Assembly: GCA_028689585.1 (NCBI GenBank)
Contig: JAQVCW010000031.1
Location: forward strand, 1-40,293
Reading direction: 5' to 3'
Origin: Lachnospiraceae bacterium
Lineage (GTDB): Bacteria; Bacillota; Clostridia; Lachnospirales; Lachnospiraceae
Length of the DNA: 40,293 nt
The notes under the pieces were generated by a model, which searched no databases, was not told the origin of the DNA, and saw only the letters and a program-made list of their open reading frames with translations. Every line of letters starts with the position of its first letter. Position 1 is the stretch's first letter. The translations under genes and the position numbers were made by a program. Below are positions 8,365 through 15,502 of this stretch, piece by piece.

Positions 8365-9777
8365 ATGGCAGAAGTTGTAAAAAAACCAATTAAGATTACT
8401 GAAACAATTCTGCGTGATGCTCATCAGTCTCTGATTGCCACCCGTATGACAACAGAGCAGATGCTGCCGATCGTGGATAAGATGGATAAAGTAGGTTATC
8501 ATTCTGTAGAGTGCTGGGGCGGAGCTACCTTCGATGCTTCCCTTCGTTTCCTGAAGGAAGATCCGTGGGACAGACTTCGTAAATTCCGTGACGGCTTCAA
8601 GAACACCAAGCTGCAGATGCTGTTCCGTGGACAGAATATCCTGGGATATCGTCCTTATGCAGATGATGTAGTAGAGTATTTCGTTCAGAAATCCATCGCA
8701 AATGGTATTGATATTATTCGTATTTTTGACTGCTTAAACGACCTGAGAAACCTTCAGACCGCGGTCAAAGCATCCAATAAAGAAAAAGGACATGCTCAGG
8801 TAGCACTTTCCTATACTCTGGGCGATGCTTATACCATGGACTACTGGGTAAACATGGCGAAGCAGGTAGAAGATATGGGTGCAAACTCCATCTGTATCAA
8901 AGATATGGCGGGCCTTCTGCTTCCATATAAGGCTACCGAGCTGGTAAGCGCACTGAAAGAAGCAGTCAGCATCCCAATTCAGCTTCATACCCATTATACT
9001 TCAGGTGTTGCTTCCATGACCTACATGAAGGCAATAGAAGCTGGCGTAGACGTAGTGGATACTGCTATGTCACCATTCGCACTGGGCACCTCACAGCCGG
9101 CTACCGAAGTTATAGTAGAGACTTTCAAAGGTACTCCATACGATACCGGATTTGATCAGAAGCTGCTGGCTGAGATCGCAGATTACTTCCGTCCGATCCG
9201 TGATGAAGCTCTGGAGTCCGGTCTGCTCAATCCGAAGAACCTGGGTGTCAACATCAAGACGCTGCTGTATCAGGTACCGGGCGGTATGCTCTCCAACCTG
9301 ACCTCTCAGTTGAAAGAACAGCATGCAGAAGACAAATTCTACGAAGTACTGGAAGAAGTACCTCGTGTTCGTAAAGACCTTGGCGAACCGCCTCTGGTTA
9401 CTCCGTCCTCACAGATCGTAGGTACACAGGCTGTATTTAACGTAATCATGGGCGAGCGTTACAAGATGGTAACCAAAGAGACCAAAGCTGTTCTCTCCGG
9501 AAAATACGGCGCTACCGTAAAGCCGTTCAATCCGGAAGTACAGAAGAAATGCATCGGCGACGAACCGGTAATCACCCATCGCCCTGCAGATGATATTGCT
9601 CCTGAGATGGACAAACTGGAGAAAGAAATGGCTCAGTGGAAAGAACAGGACGAAGATGTACTGTCCTACGCACTGTTCCCACAGGTAGCTACCGACTTCT
9701 TCAAATATCGTGAAGCACAGCAGACAAAGGTAGATCCCAAGGCTGCAGATGAGAAAAACAAGGCTTACCCGGTTTAG
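8365..9777 (+). CDS. 5S/OadA-type carboxyltransferase without biotin domain (pyruvate/oxaloacetate class)
   Basis: A TIM-barrel carboxyltransferase of 470 residues that exchanges CO2 between biotin and pyruvate/oxaloacetate. It shows the metal-site residues of the family: Asp18 in ETILRDAHQSLIATRM, the to-be-carbamylated Lys179 in CIKDMAG, and His208/His210 in LHTHYTSG. The conserved C-terminal PYC_OADA part includes LLYQVPGGMLSNL. There is no C-terminal biotinyl domain, unlike classical OadA (about 590 residues), so it must use the separate carrier at 6593-6964, as the 5S subunit of transcarboxylase does. ATG 8365 is preferred because AAAGGA is 10 bases upstream; an ATG at 8347 has no site. 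The stop codon TAG overlaps the first copy of the GGGGACGGTTC repeat. Confidence 0.88.
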   Translation: MAEVVKKPIKITETILRDAHQSLIATRMTTEQMLPIVDKMDKVGYHSVECWGGATFDASLRFLKEDPWDRLRKFRDGFKNTKLQMLFRGQNILGYRPYADDVVEYFVQKSIANGIDIIRIFDCLNDLRNLQTAVKASNKEKGHAQVALSYTLGDAYTMDYWVNMAKQVEDMGANSICIKDMAGLLLPYKATELVSALKEAVSIPIQLHTHYTSGVASMTYMKAIEAGVDVVDTAMSPFALGTSQPATEVIVETFKGTPYDTGFDQKLLAEIADYFRPIRDEALESGLLNPKNLGVNIKTLLYQVPGGMLSNLTSQLKEQHAEDKFYEVLEEVPRVRKDLGEPPLVTPSSQIVGTQAVFNVIMGERYKMVTKETKAVLSGKYGATVKPFNPEVQKKCIGDEPVITHRPADDIAPEMDKLEKEMAQWKEQDEDVLSYALFPQVATDFFKYREAQQTKVDPKAADEKNKAYPV

Positions 9778-10275
9778 GGGACGGTTCTTTTAGGGGGACG
9801 GTTCTTCGCCCCCGTTGTTTAGGGGACGGTTCTTCGTTCCATTAAAAAACTGAAATGCTGTAAATGAGATAAAAAAGAGATCCTGACCGTGGTGGTTGGG
9901 GTCTCTTTTTTTTAGGGGGGACGGTTCTTTTCCGAGAGGTTTTCTAAGAGGCACGGTTCCTTCCTGAGAGGTTTTCTTCTCCAGGAGGGACGGTTCCTCT
10001 ACCTCGCATCAATTGTTGGAGAGGGACGGTTCTTTTCCGAGAGGGACGATTCCTTCTGCTTCGCACTAAGAAGAAAGATTTCTTTGCCTCAAGGCCAAAG
10101 AGGGACGGTTCCTCTGCCTCGCATCAATTGTTGGGGAGGGACGGTTCTTCACCAAGAGGGATGGTTCCTTTGTCTCAATTTCACATCTTCAAGAAAAAGG
10201 CCAAAGAGGGACGGTTTTTTTTAAGAGGTTTTCGAGAGGGACGGTTCCTTCTGCTTCGCACCAAGAAGAACGGTT
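9775..10275 (+). repeat. Left REP-like array: about 14 copies of a GGGACGGTTC motif
   Basis: Copies of GGGACGGTTC or close variants start near 9778, 9795, 9821, 9915, 9952, 9987, 10022, 10041, 10102, 10138, 10158, 10206, 10237 and 10267. Several are imperfect palindromes of the form AGAGG-gacggtt-CCTCT (for example at 10099). Larger blocks are duplicated: the segment from 9985 is repeated from 10100 (115 bp apart), including CCTCGCATCAATTGTTGG. The first copy overlaps the stop codon of the preceding gene. All share one orientation, opposite to that of the copies on the right of the transposase at 11075. Confidence 0.85.
9871..9913 (+). terminator. Rho-independent terminator of the decarboxylase cluster
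   Basis: AAAAAAGAGATCC at 9871-9883 pairs with GGGTCTCTTTTTTT at 9898-9911, with one G-U pair, around a 15-base loop, and ends in a long T-run. It lies inside the REP-like array, so the first three repeats are part of the 3' untranslated region. Confidence 0.8.
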
Positions 10276-10469
10276 CCTCTGCCTCAATTTTACTTTGAGG
10301 AAAGGGAGGCGTATAGCTTTCATTATTCAGTGGAGGTACATCAGGCACTTTATTTGTTTAAAATCCAGAGTTTAAAAATATTTATATATTGCGTTGCACA
10401 GTGGACTTCCTGTTGCGAGGGAATAACAACCGTGTAAGATAAGTTGGGGTAAAAGTTATATCTATTGGA

Positions 10470-10499
10470 TTGACAAAGATATAAATGATATGATATTAT
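10470..10499 (+). promoter_or_regulatory. Promoter-like sequence facing a non-coding AT-rich region
   Basis: TTGACA (10470-10475) and TATTAT (10494-10499) are 18 bases apart. The next gene, the transposase, begins 575 bp downstream after a satellite repeat, so any transcript would have a long untranslated leader or be a non-coding RNA. The area is very AT-rich and chance matches are common. Confidence 0.3.
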
Positions 10500-10623
10500 A
10501 TATAAATAATTAAAGATGAATTATACGCTGATATTATTTTAATTGTTATAAAAAAACGATATATTGTTATAATCTCTTGATTGTATTCAATAACTAAAAT
10601 CTAAATCAGGCCAACGCACTTCC

Positions 10624-10767
10624 AATCATCCCAATCATCCCAATCATCCCAATCATCCCAATCATCCCAATCATCCCAATCATCCCAATCATCCCAATCA
10701 TCCCAATCATCCCAATCATCCCAATCATCCCAATCATCCCAATTCTCCCAATTCTCCCAATTCCCCA
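10624..10767. repeat. 9-bp satellite (AATCATCCC)13 with decayed units
   Basis: Thirteen perfect tandem copies of AATCATCCC span 10624-10740, followed by two AATTCTCCC units and a partial AATTCCCC. There are no spacers, so it is not a CRISPR array. No ORF with a start and ribosome binding site covers it. The perfect uniformity suggests recent slippage expansion. Confidence 0.95.
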
Positions 10768-10978
10768 ATCCAACCACCTCAATCTTAATCTGATAAATCT
10801 ATAATATATCCCGGATAAACCAAAATATTTCGACCAGTTATTATACCTAAAGAAAAGCTTTCTTCTTCAAATCTTGGGAGCGTTAAGTACTGTTGCTATA
10901 AATTGCAAGTGCAAAAAAATTTTGTTTTTGAAATATATTTCCATTTTCTATTATTTTTAAAATAACTTTAATTGGGGT

Positions 10979-11053
10979 GTGCTGAGTTTTTATGAAAATT
11001 TAATGTGCAGCATCAGCCCATTTTCCTCAGGAAAATTAGAGGTGAACTGATGT
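10979..11053 (+). repeat. Two-hairpin element, copy A (upstream of transposase)
   Basis: The first hairpin is AGTTTT-TATG-AAAATT-like. The second is CATCAG ... ATTTTCC-TCA-GGAAAAT ... CTGATG. Together with TGCAGC(A/G)TCAGCCCATTT this matches the tandem pair at 36119-36289. Arm sequences differ between the loci but remain self-complementary. It ends a few bases before the ribosome binding site of the transposase gene. Confidence 0.6.
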
Positions 11054-11074
11054 CCAAAGACAGGAGGTATATCT

Positions 11075-11827
11075 ATGCCCAGAAGAGCGCGGAAGCAAAG
11101 TCCGACCAATATTTACCATGTGATGTTGCGGGGGATTAATTATCAGGAGATTTTTGAGGATAAAGAAGACTATAGTAAATTTCTTGCGATTTTGCGAGAG
11201 GTAAAGACTATCAGCGAATACTATATGTATGCATTTTGCCTGATGGGTAATCATGTGCATATGCTCATAGAACCGGATAAAGAGCCTCTTGCTCTCGTTA
11301 TGAAAAGAATTGGCTGCAGATATGTACATTGGTTTAACAAAAAGTATCAAAGAGTAGGCCATTTGTTTCAGGACAGGTATCAGAGCGTGACAGTTGATGA
11401 TGAGCGGCAGTTTTTGGTGGTACTTCGATATATTCATCAGAATCCGATTAAGGCAAAAATATGTTGTTCCATAAATGAATATCCCTGGAGCAGTTTTTCT
11501 GCATATTGTGGGCACGATGATAAAATTACAGATGCAAAGAAAATGCGCCCTATGTTCGGAACTGAAAAAGATATTATAGATTTCTTGAATGTGCAAACGG
11601 AAGAAAATTTGGAAAATAATTGTGAATTTTGTTTGACAGATTTGCAGGCAAAACAAATTATATCTGATATTTCAAAATGCGAAAGTGTATCCGAATTTCA
11701 AAAAATTGATCCTGATAGGCGTAATTTCTATATAAAAGAGTTTCAGGAAAAAGGTTTATCTGCACGTCAGATATCCAGAATGTGTGGGATGTCAAAAATG
11801 ACGGCTGGCAGAGTGAAAGTGGATTAA
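11075..11827 (+). CDS. REP-associated tyrosine transposase (RAYT, Y1_Tnp/IS200-like)
   Basis: A 250-residue single-strand DNA transposase of the HUH class. It has the histidine pair in GNHVHMLIEP (His60, His62) and the catalytic tyrosine in RYIHQNPIKA (Tyr119), plus NIYHVMLRG and HLFQDRYQS, both typical of RAYTs. A C-terminal helix-turn-helix part (about residues 190-250, EKGLSARQISRMCGMSKMTA) resembles those found in RAYTs of Firmicutes. RAYTs nick and join hairpin REP sequences instead of moving as a full insertion sequence. The gene is intact and has AGGAGG at 11062-11067, 7 bases before ATG 11075. Arrays of GGGACGGTTC lie to the left and inverted copies to the right, which supports the assignment. 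Confidence 0.9.
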   Translation: MPRRARKQSPTNIYHVMLRGINYQEIFEDKEDYSKFLAILREVKTISEYYMYAFCLMGNHVHMLIEPDKEPLALVMKRIGCRYVHWFNKKYQRVGHLFQDRYQSVTVDDERQFLVVLRYIHQNPIKAKICCSINEYPWSSFSAYCGHDDKITDAKKMRPMFGTEKDIIDFLNVQTEENLENNCEFCLTDLQAKQIISDISKCESVSEFQKIDPDRRNFYIKEFQEKGLSARQISRMCGMSKMTAGRVKVD

Positions 11828-11832
11828 AGGCC

Positions 11833-11884
11833 ACCGTTCAGCCTTTTGCCTGATGCACAGCCCCTCATTCCAAGGCTGAACGGT
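11833..11884 (+). terminator. Long hairpin directly after the transposase gene
   Basis: ACCGTTCAGCCTT (11833-11845) and AAGGCTGAACGGT (11872-11884) are perfect 13-bp inverted repeats around a 26-base loop. No T-run follows directly. It may terminate transcription or be a transposase recognition hairpin; the right arm is repeated 80 bp further on. Confidence 0.5.
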
Positions 11885-12022
11885 AACGATTTAAAGAGAT
11901 GCGAAGAACCGTCCCCTTGTTTTTTGAAGAACCGTCCCCCTTGTTTTTTCCAAGGCTGAACGGTAACGATTTAAAGGGATGCGAAGAACCGTCCCCTTGG
12001 TTTCTTCAAGGAACCGTCCCCT
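11871..12022 (-). repeat. Right REP-like array: inverted copies of the same motif (GAACCGTCCCC)
   Basis: Four copies of GAACCGTCCCC occur at about 11906, 11928, 11986 and 12011, the reverse complement of the left array motif. A larger unit, starting CCAAGGCTGAACGGTAACG and ending in GAAGAACCGTCCCCTTG, is present twice with an 80-bp period (11870 and 11950). The right and left arrays thus flank the transposase in inverted orientation. Confidence 0.85.
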
Positions 12023-12029
12023 TTTTTCC

Positions 12030-12058
12030 TTGTTTTTGCTCTGGAAATCAATTATAAT
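12030..12058 (+). promoter_or_regulatory. Promoter-like TTGTTT-17-TATAAT just before the nuclease gene
   Basis: TTGTTT (12030-12035) and a perfect TATAAT (12053-12058) are spaced by 17 bases. The -10 box is only 10 bases before the preferred start codon, so a transcript from it would be nearly leaderless, or translation begins at a later ATG (12084 or 12087). Confidence 0.4.
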
Positions 12059-12068
12059 GGAGGAGAAG

Positions 12069-13004
12069 ATGAAAACGAAACAGATGATGGAAATTATTTA
12101 TGATGGAAGGGTATTTGAAGTCAAGCAGTCCAAAATAATAGATTTTTTGTTAAAAATATTTCATACAAATCGGAAACACAAAGATCGATTGTTTGTGAAG
12201 CTTTTTGATAATAGGGAAGCACTTTTAGAATTGTATAATGCGGTGAATGGATCAAACTATAAAAATCCAGGGGAACTGGTGATTACCACCCTGGAGGATG
12301 CGGTTTACATGGGAATGAAAAATGACTGTTCTTTTTTAATTGGAAGTCATCTGAATTTGTATGAACACCAGTCTACATTCAATCCCAATATGCCACTGCG
12401 GGGATTTCTGTATTTTGCCAGTGCACTGCAGGGCTATCTGGCTGTAAATCAAATTAATATATACAGCAGATATCTTGTTAAATTGCCGACACCCCAATAT
12501 ATTGTATTTTATAATGGTACAGAAGATTATCCGGATCGAATCGAACAGCGTTTGTCAGATGCATTCGAAAAGCCCGGAGGCTGTATGGAATTTAGAGCTG
12601 TAATGCTGAACATTAACCTGGGACATAACAGCGAACTGATGGAACAGTGCAGATTGCTGGAGGAATATTCGATCTTTATTGATAAAATACGTGACTACCT
12701 GGAACAGAAGCTTTCTACAGAAGATGCGGTTGATGCGGCCAGCCAATACTGTATTGAAAATGATATATTAAAACAATTTCTTCTAAAGAACCGAAATGAG
12801 GTGAGACAGTTGATTTTGACTGAATATAATGAAAAGAAACATATGGAAATGGAACGCAGGGATGAACGTGCAGAAGGAATACGAGAAGGCAAGTTTGCCG
12901 TTGCGAAGTTAATGCTGGAAAGAGGAGAAACTATTGAATATATCTGTGAAATAACGGAGCTTAGCAGAGAGGAAATAGAAACAGCGCTGGAAAGAAGAAA
13001 ATGA
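12069..13004 (+). CDS. Rpn-family recombination-promoting nuclease/putative transposase
   Basis: A protein of about 311 residues with a PD-(D/E)XK nuclease core of the Rpn type. The catalytic acid Asp86 lies in GMKNDCSF, and Glu99-His-Gln101 in LYEHQS is the family form of the ExK motif. RGFLYFASALQGYL and TPQYIVFYNG follow, and a small C-terminal helical element, ERGETIEYICEITELS, typical of Firmicutes members, closes the protein. E. coli RpnA-type relatives are DNA endonucleases that promote RecA-independent recombination. ATG 12069 is preferred with GGAGG at 12059-12063; an ATG at 12057 overlaps that site. The gene follows the right REP-like array directly and sits among other accessory genes. 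Confidence 0.85.
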   Translation: MKTKQMMEIIYDGRVFEVKQSKIIDFLLKIFHTNRKHKDRLFVKLFDNREALLELYNAVNGSNYKNPGELVITTLEDAVYMGMKNDCSFLIGSHLNLYEHQSTFNPNMPLRGFLYFASALQGYLAVNQINIYSRYLVKLPTPQYIVFYNGTEDYPDRIEQRLSDAFEKPGGCMEFRAVMLNINLGHNSELMEQCRLLEEYSIFIDKIRDYLEQKLSTEDAVDAASQYCIENDILKQFLLKNRNEVRQLILTEYNEKKHMEMERRDERAEGIREGKFAVAKLMLERGETIEYICEITELSREEIETALERRK

Positions 13005-13036
13005 ACGGGAAAGACTATACATAAAATAATATTTGC

Positions 13037-13087
13037 GCCATGGAGGATCTGTCCGATTTTTATCTGTTGGGACAGATCCTCCATGGC
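13037..13087 (+). terminator. Perfect 18-bp hairpin downstream of the nuclease gene
   Basis: GCCATGGAGGATCTGTCC (13037-13054) and GGACAGATCCTCCATGGC (13070-13087) are exact inverted repeats around a 15-base T-rich loop. No clear T-run follows, so it may be a REP-like structure as much as a terminator. It lies 32 bp after the nuclease stop codon. Confidence 0.55.
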
Positions 13088-13093
13088 TATTAA

Positions 13094-13267
13094 AAATTAT
13101 TATTTGAGAAATATAAGGCAGCAAAGAAGTTAGGCTATGAAGTGAACCCAGGTGACGCGAGATCTGATCCGCCGGAAGTGAACCCGGGTGACGAAAGACC
13201 TAATCCACCAGATGTGCCCCCGGGTGTCAAGAAACCTGATCCGCCAGAATATAAATTGATAAAATAA
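13094..13267 (+). pseudogene. Remnant of a coding tail with a 12-residue repeat
   Basis: One frame is open from 13094 to a TAA at 13265-13267 and reads as a natural protein end: a Lys-rich helix (LFEKYKAAKKLGY) followed by three 12-residue repeats, EVNPGDARSDPP, EVNPGDERPNPP and DVPPGVKKPDPP (36-bp units at 13139, 13175 and 13211). There is no ATG, GTG with a site, or TTG at the front; a stop codon lies at 13091-13093. I read it as the surviving 3' end of a deleted gene. The parent family is not recognisable. The rest of the 13005-13401 gap holds only the 18-bp hairpin and AT-rich DNA. Confidence 0.5.
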
Positions 13268-13401
13268 TAAAAATATAAGATCAGTTTTAATTGCTGAAAT
13301 GCAAATGAAAGTATATAATAATGGAAAAAGTTTATATACTGCGAAAATAATATCTGGTATATCAGAAGATAATTGAAATAACACCTGGAGGCAGTGCAAA
13401 G

Positions 13402-14691
13402 ATGCTGGAACGAAGCCGTTATGAAATGATTTTAAGAGAGCATATGAAACAGTCGGAAATTAAAATATTGACGGGGATGTACCGCAGCGGGAAGAGTACA
13501 CTGCTGAAAACCGTGCAGCGGGATCTTCGCAAATCAGGAGTGAAGTACAGCAATATTCTCTATATTGACTTTGAGGCGGCCAGGCATTCAGAGATCAGAG
13601 ACGGAGGCTCCCTTTTGTTTGTGGTACGGAATCTGGCTGCGGATAAAGGAAAAGTGTATCTTCTTCTGGATGAGATTGGCAATCTGCCTGACTGGGAGAA
13701 GGCAGTGCTGATGATACAGGAACAGTGCAATTGTGACATTTATCTGTCGGGCACCAGATCCTCTATTCTGGATGAGCGAACAAGGGAACTGCTGGCTGGG
13801 CACTATCTGGAGATACCGGTGTATCCATTTCAGTTTTTGGATTTCGTACATGCAAAGCAGGAACGGGATTTGGAGCAGAAGGAGAAGAAGAAGGAGCAGA
13901 AGGAGAAAAAGGAGCAGGCAGCCTATCTTCAAGACTTCATGATCTATGGCAATATGCCGGGTATTCATAAAATGTTCTGGGAAGAAGACACGGTCTTTTC
14001 TTATCTGCTGGACGTATGCCAGGCGGGGCTTCTCCAAAACGTGGTGCGGCAGTGGAAAATCCGGGATATTTCCCAGATATGGATGATACTGGCCTGCGTG
14101 GCGGAAAATCTGGGGAAACCTCTTTCGGCCAAGGTAATTGCCCAGGAACTTAAGGAAGAAGGGCAATCGGTGGGGAAAGATACGGTCTATACGATATTGC
14201 GGGCGCTGACAGAGGCCCAGATATTGCAGAAAGTTTCCCGATATGAACTAAGGACAGGAAAAATACTGGAGGCTCAGGAGAAGTATTATTTCACGGACTG
14301 GGGGATGTACCACAGTCTGCATGGAACTTATTCAGGGCATACAGAAGCACTGCTGGAAAATATAGTGTGCATGGAGCTGCTGGCAAGAGGATGGCAGGTG
14401 TACCGAATTCAGAATGTAAAGCAGACAATTGATTTTATGGCGGTTAAGGGGGGAGATCGGAAATATATTCAGGTATGTGAAAAATTTCCTGCATCGAAAC
14501 CAGAATCAGAACTTAAAATCAAAAAGGAACCGGAGGAGAAAGCGGCGTATGAAAAAATGGAAAAAGACCTGCTTCGGCTGTCGGACTCGTATGAGAAAAT
14601 AATTATATTTTTGAATGGTGAGGAAGAAATCACGTCTGCAGGAATTCGAAAGAAAAGTTTGCTTCATTTTTTGCTAAACGAAAAAGGTTAA
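13402..14691 (+). CDS. AAA-type ATPase with DUF4143 domain
   Basis: A 429-residue P-loop protein. Walker A is GMYRSGKST (residues 25-33), Walker B is VYLLLDEIG near residue 95, and a sensor-like LSGTRSSIL follows near residue 117. The C-terminal half carries DUF4143, a winged-helix and nuclease-like part, with ENIVCMELLARGWQVY and DFMAVKGG...KYIQVC. Such ATPases are very common in Bacteroidetes and Clostridia, often as accessory genes; their function is unproven. A Lys/Glu/Gln-only stretch near residues 157-172 looks like a local low-complexity insertion. The ribosome binding site is GGAGG upstream of ATG 13402. No partner gene is evident. Confidence 0.85.
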   Translation: MLERSRYEMILREHMKQSEIKILTGMYRSGKSTLLKTVQRDLRKSGVKYSNILYIDFEAARHSEIRDGGSLLFVVRNLAADKGKVYLLLDEIGNLPDWEKAVLMIQEQCNCDIYLSGTRSSILDERTRELLAGHYLEIPVYPFQFLDFVHAKQERDLEQKEKKKEQKEKKEQAAYLQDFMIYGNMPGIHKMFWEEDTVFSYLLDVCQAGLLQNVVRQWKIRDISQIWMILACVAENLGKPLSAKVIAQELKEEGQSVGKDTVYTILRALTEAQILQKVSRYELRTGKILEAQEKYYFTDWGMYHSLHGTYSGHTEALLENIVCMELLARGWQVYRIQNVKQTIDFMAVKGGDRKYIQVCEKFPASKPESELKIKKEPEEKAAYEKMEKDLLRLSDSYEKIIIFLNGEEEITSAGIRKKSLLHFLLNEKG

Positions 14692-14699
14692 TATATTAG

Positions 14700-14721
14700 A
14701 AAATCTGATGTAACAGAAAAA
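14700..14721 (+). promoter_or_regulatory. Short intergenic repeat, copy 1 (possible regulator site)
   Basis: A 22-bp sequence (AAAATCTGATG then TAACAGAAAAA) lies 42 bp before the response regulator start. It recurs at 17394-17415 with one change, upstream of the pilin gene. It contains TCTG...CAGA as a small dyad. Binding by the LytTR regulator is a guess; the site does not match the published LytTR consensus well. Confidence 0.35.
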
Positions 14722-14763
14722 ACGAAGAAAAAAATCATTAATTTATTCAAGAGGAGAAAAAAC

Positions 14764-15501
14764 ATGTTTCGCATAGCAATCTGCGACAATGATGCAGATG
14801 ATTTGAAATATCTGGAAGAGAAAGTTCAGTTTTTTAACACCATGCATCCGGACCGGGGCGGGCAGATACAGTGTTTTTCGAATCCTGAGAGCCTGGCTGC
14901 CATCAGCAAAGAATATCGGTTTGATGTATATCTTCTGGATGTGATGATGCCTGGAATAGATGGCATAGATCTGGGAAAAATCATTCGGGATTATGACAGC
15001 AGTGTACCAGTGATCTATACCACATCATCCCGGGAATTTGCGTTTGAGGCCTTTGGCGTCAGGGCGATGGCTTATCTGGAAAAACCGGTGTCCCGGAAAG
15101 AACTTTTCGAGGTGCTGGAAGAGGCATGGAATAGACTGAAAATGCGCAAACGAAGTAAAATAACAATTAATACAAAAAATGGAATGGCAGGCGTGGATAT
15201 CGGGACTATTTTATTTGTGGAAAATGTGTCCCGGACGGCGGTATATCACTTGAGAGACGGCACCCAGTTGGAGGGAGTAAGTAACCGGACTGCATTTGAG
15301 AAGACGGTAGCTCCGCTGATGGAAGACATGGATTTCCTGCAGCCGCATAAATCCTTTTTTGTAAATATGAATTATATTTTCGAACTGCATGCAGACAGCT
15401 TTTTGCTGGAGGGCGGCTGGAAAATTCCCATCAGCCGGGCAAAATACGGAGAAATAAAAAAGGCATATTTGCGCTGGATGGCCGGGGCGGGGGTAAAATG
15501 A
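14764..15501 (+). CDS. LytTR-family response regulator (AgrA/LytR-like)
   Basis: A 245-residue two-component regulator. The receiver domain (residues 1-120) has the acidic pocket (Asp8, Asp10), phosphoacceptor Asp59 in YLLDVMMPGIDG, YTTSS and the Lys in YLEKPVS. The DNA-binding LytTR domain spans about residues 135-240 (ILFVENVSRTAVYHLRDG, LQPHKSFFVNMNYI). It is preceded by AGAGGAG and followed by its sensor kinase gene with a gap of one base. By position it is a candidate regulator of the pilus genes that begin 2.1 kb downstream; that link is inferred only. Confidence 0.93.
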   Translation: MFRIAICDNDADDLKYLEEKVQFFNTMHPDRGGQIQCFSNPESLAAISKEYRFDVYLLDVMMPGIDGIDLGKIIRDYDSSVPVIYTTSSREFAFEAFGVRAMAYLEKPVSRKELFEVLEEAWNRLKMRKRSKITINTKNGMAGVDIGTILFVENVSRTAVYHLRDGTQLEGVSNRTAFEKTVAPLMEDMDFLQPHKSFFVNMNYIFELHADSFLLEGGWKIPISRAKYGEIKKAYLRWMAGAGVK

Positions 15502-15502
15502 T

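Noticed and set aside
10624-10767. CRISPR array
   Set aside because: The 9-bp units are contiguous with no spacers, and no cas gene is present.
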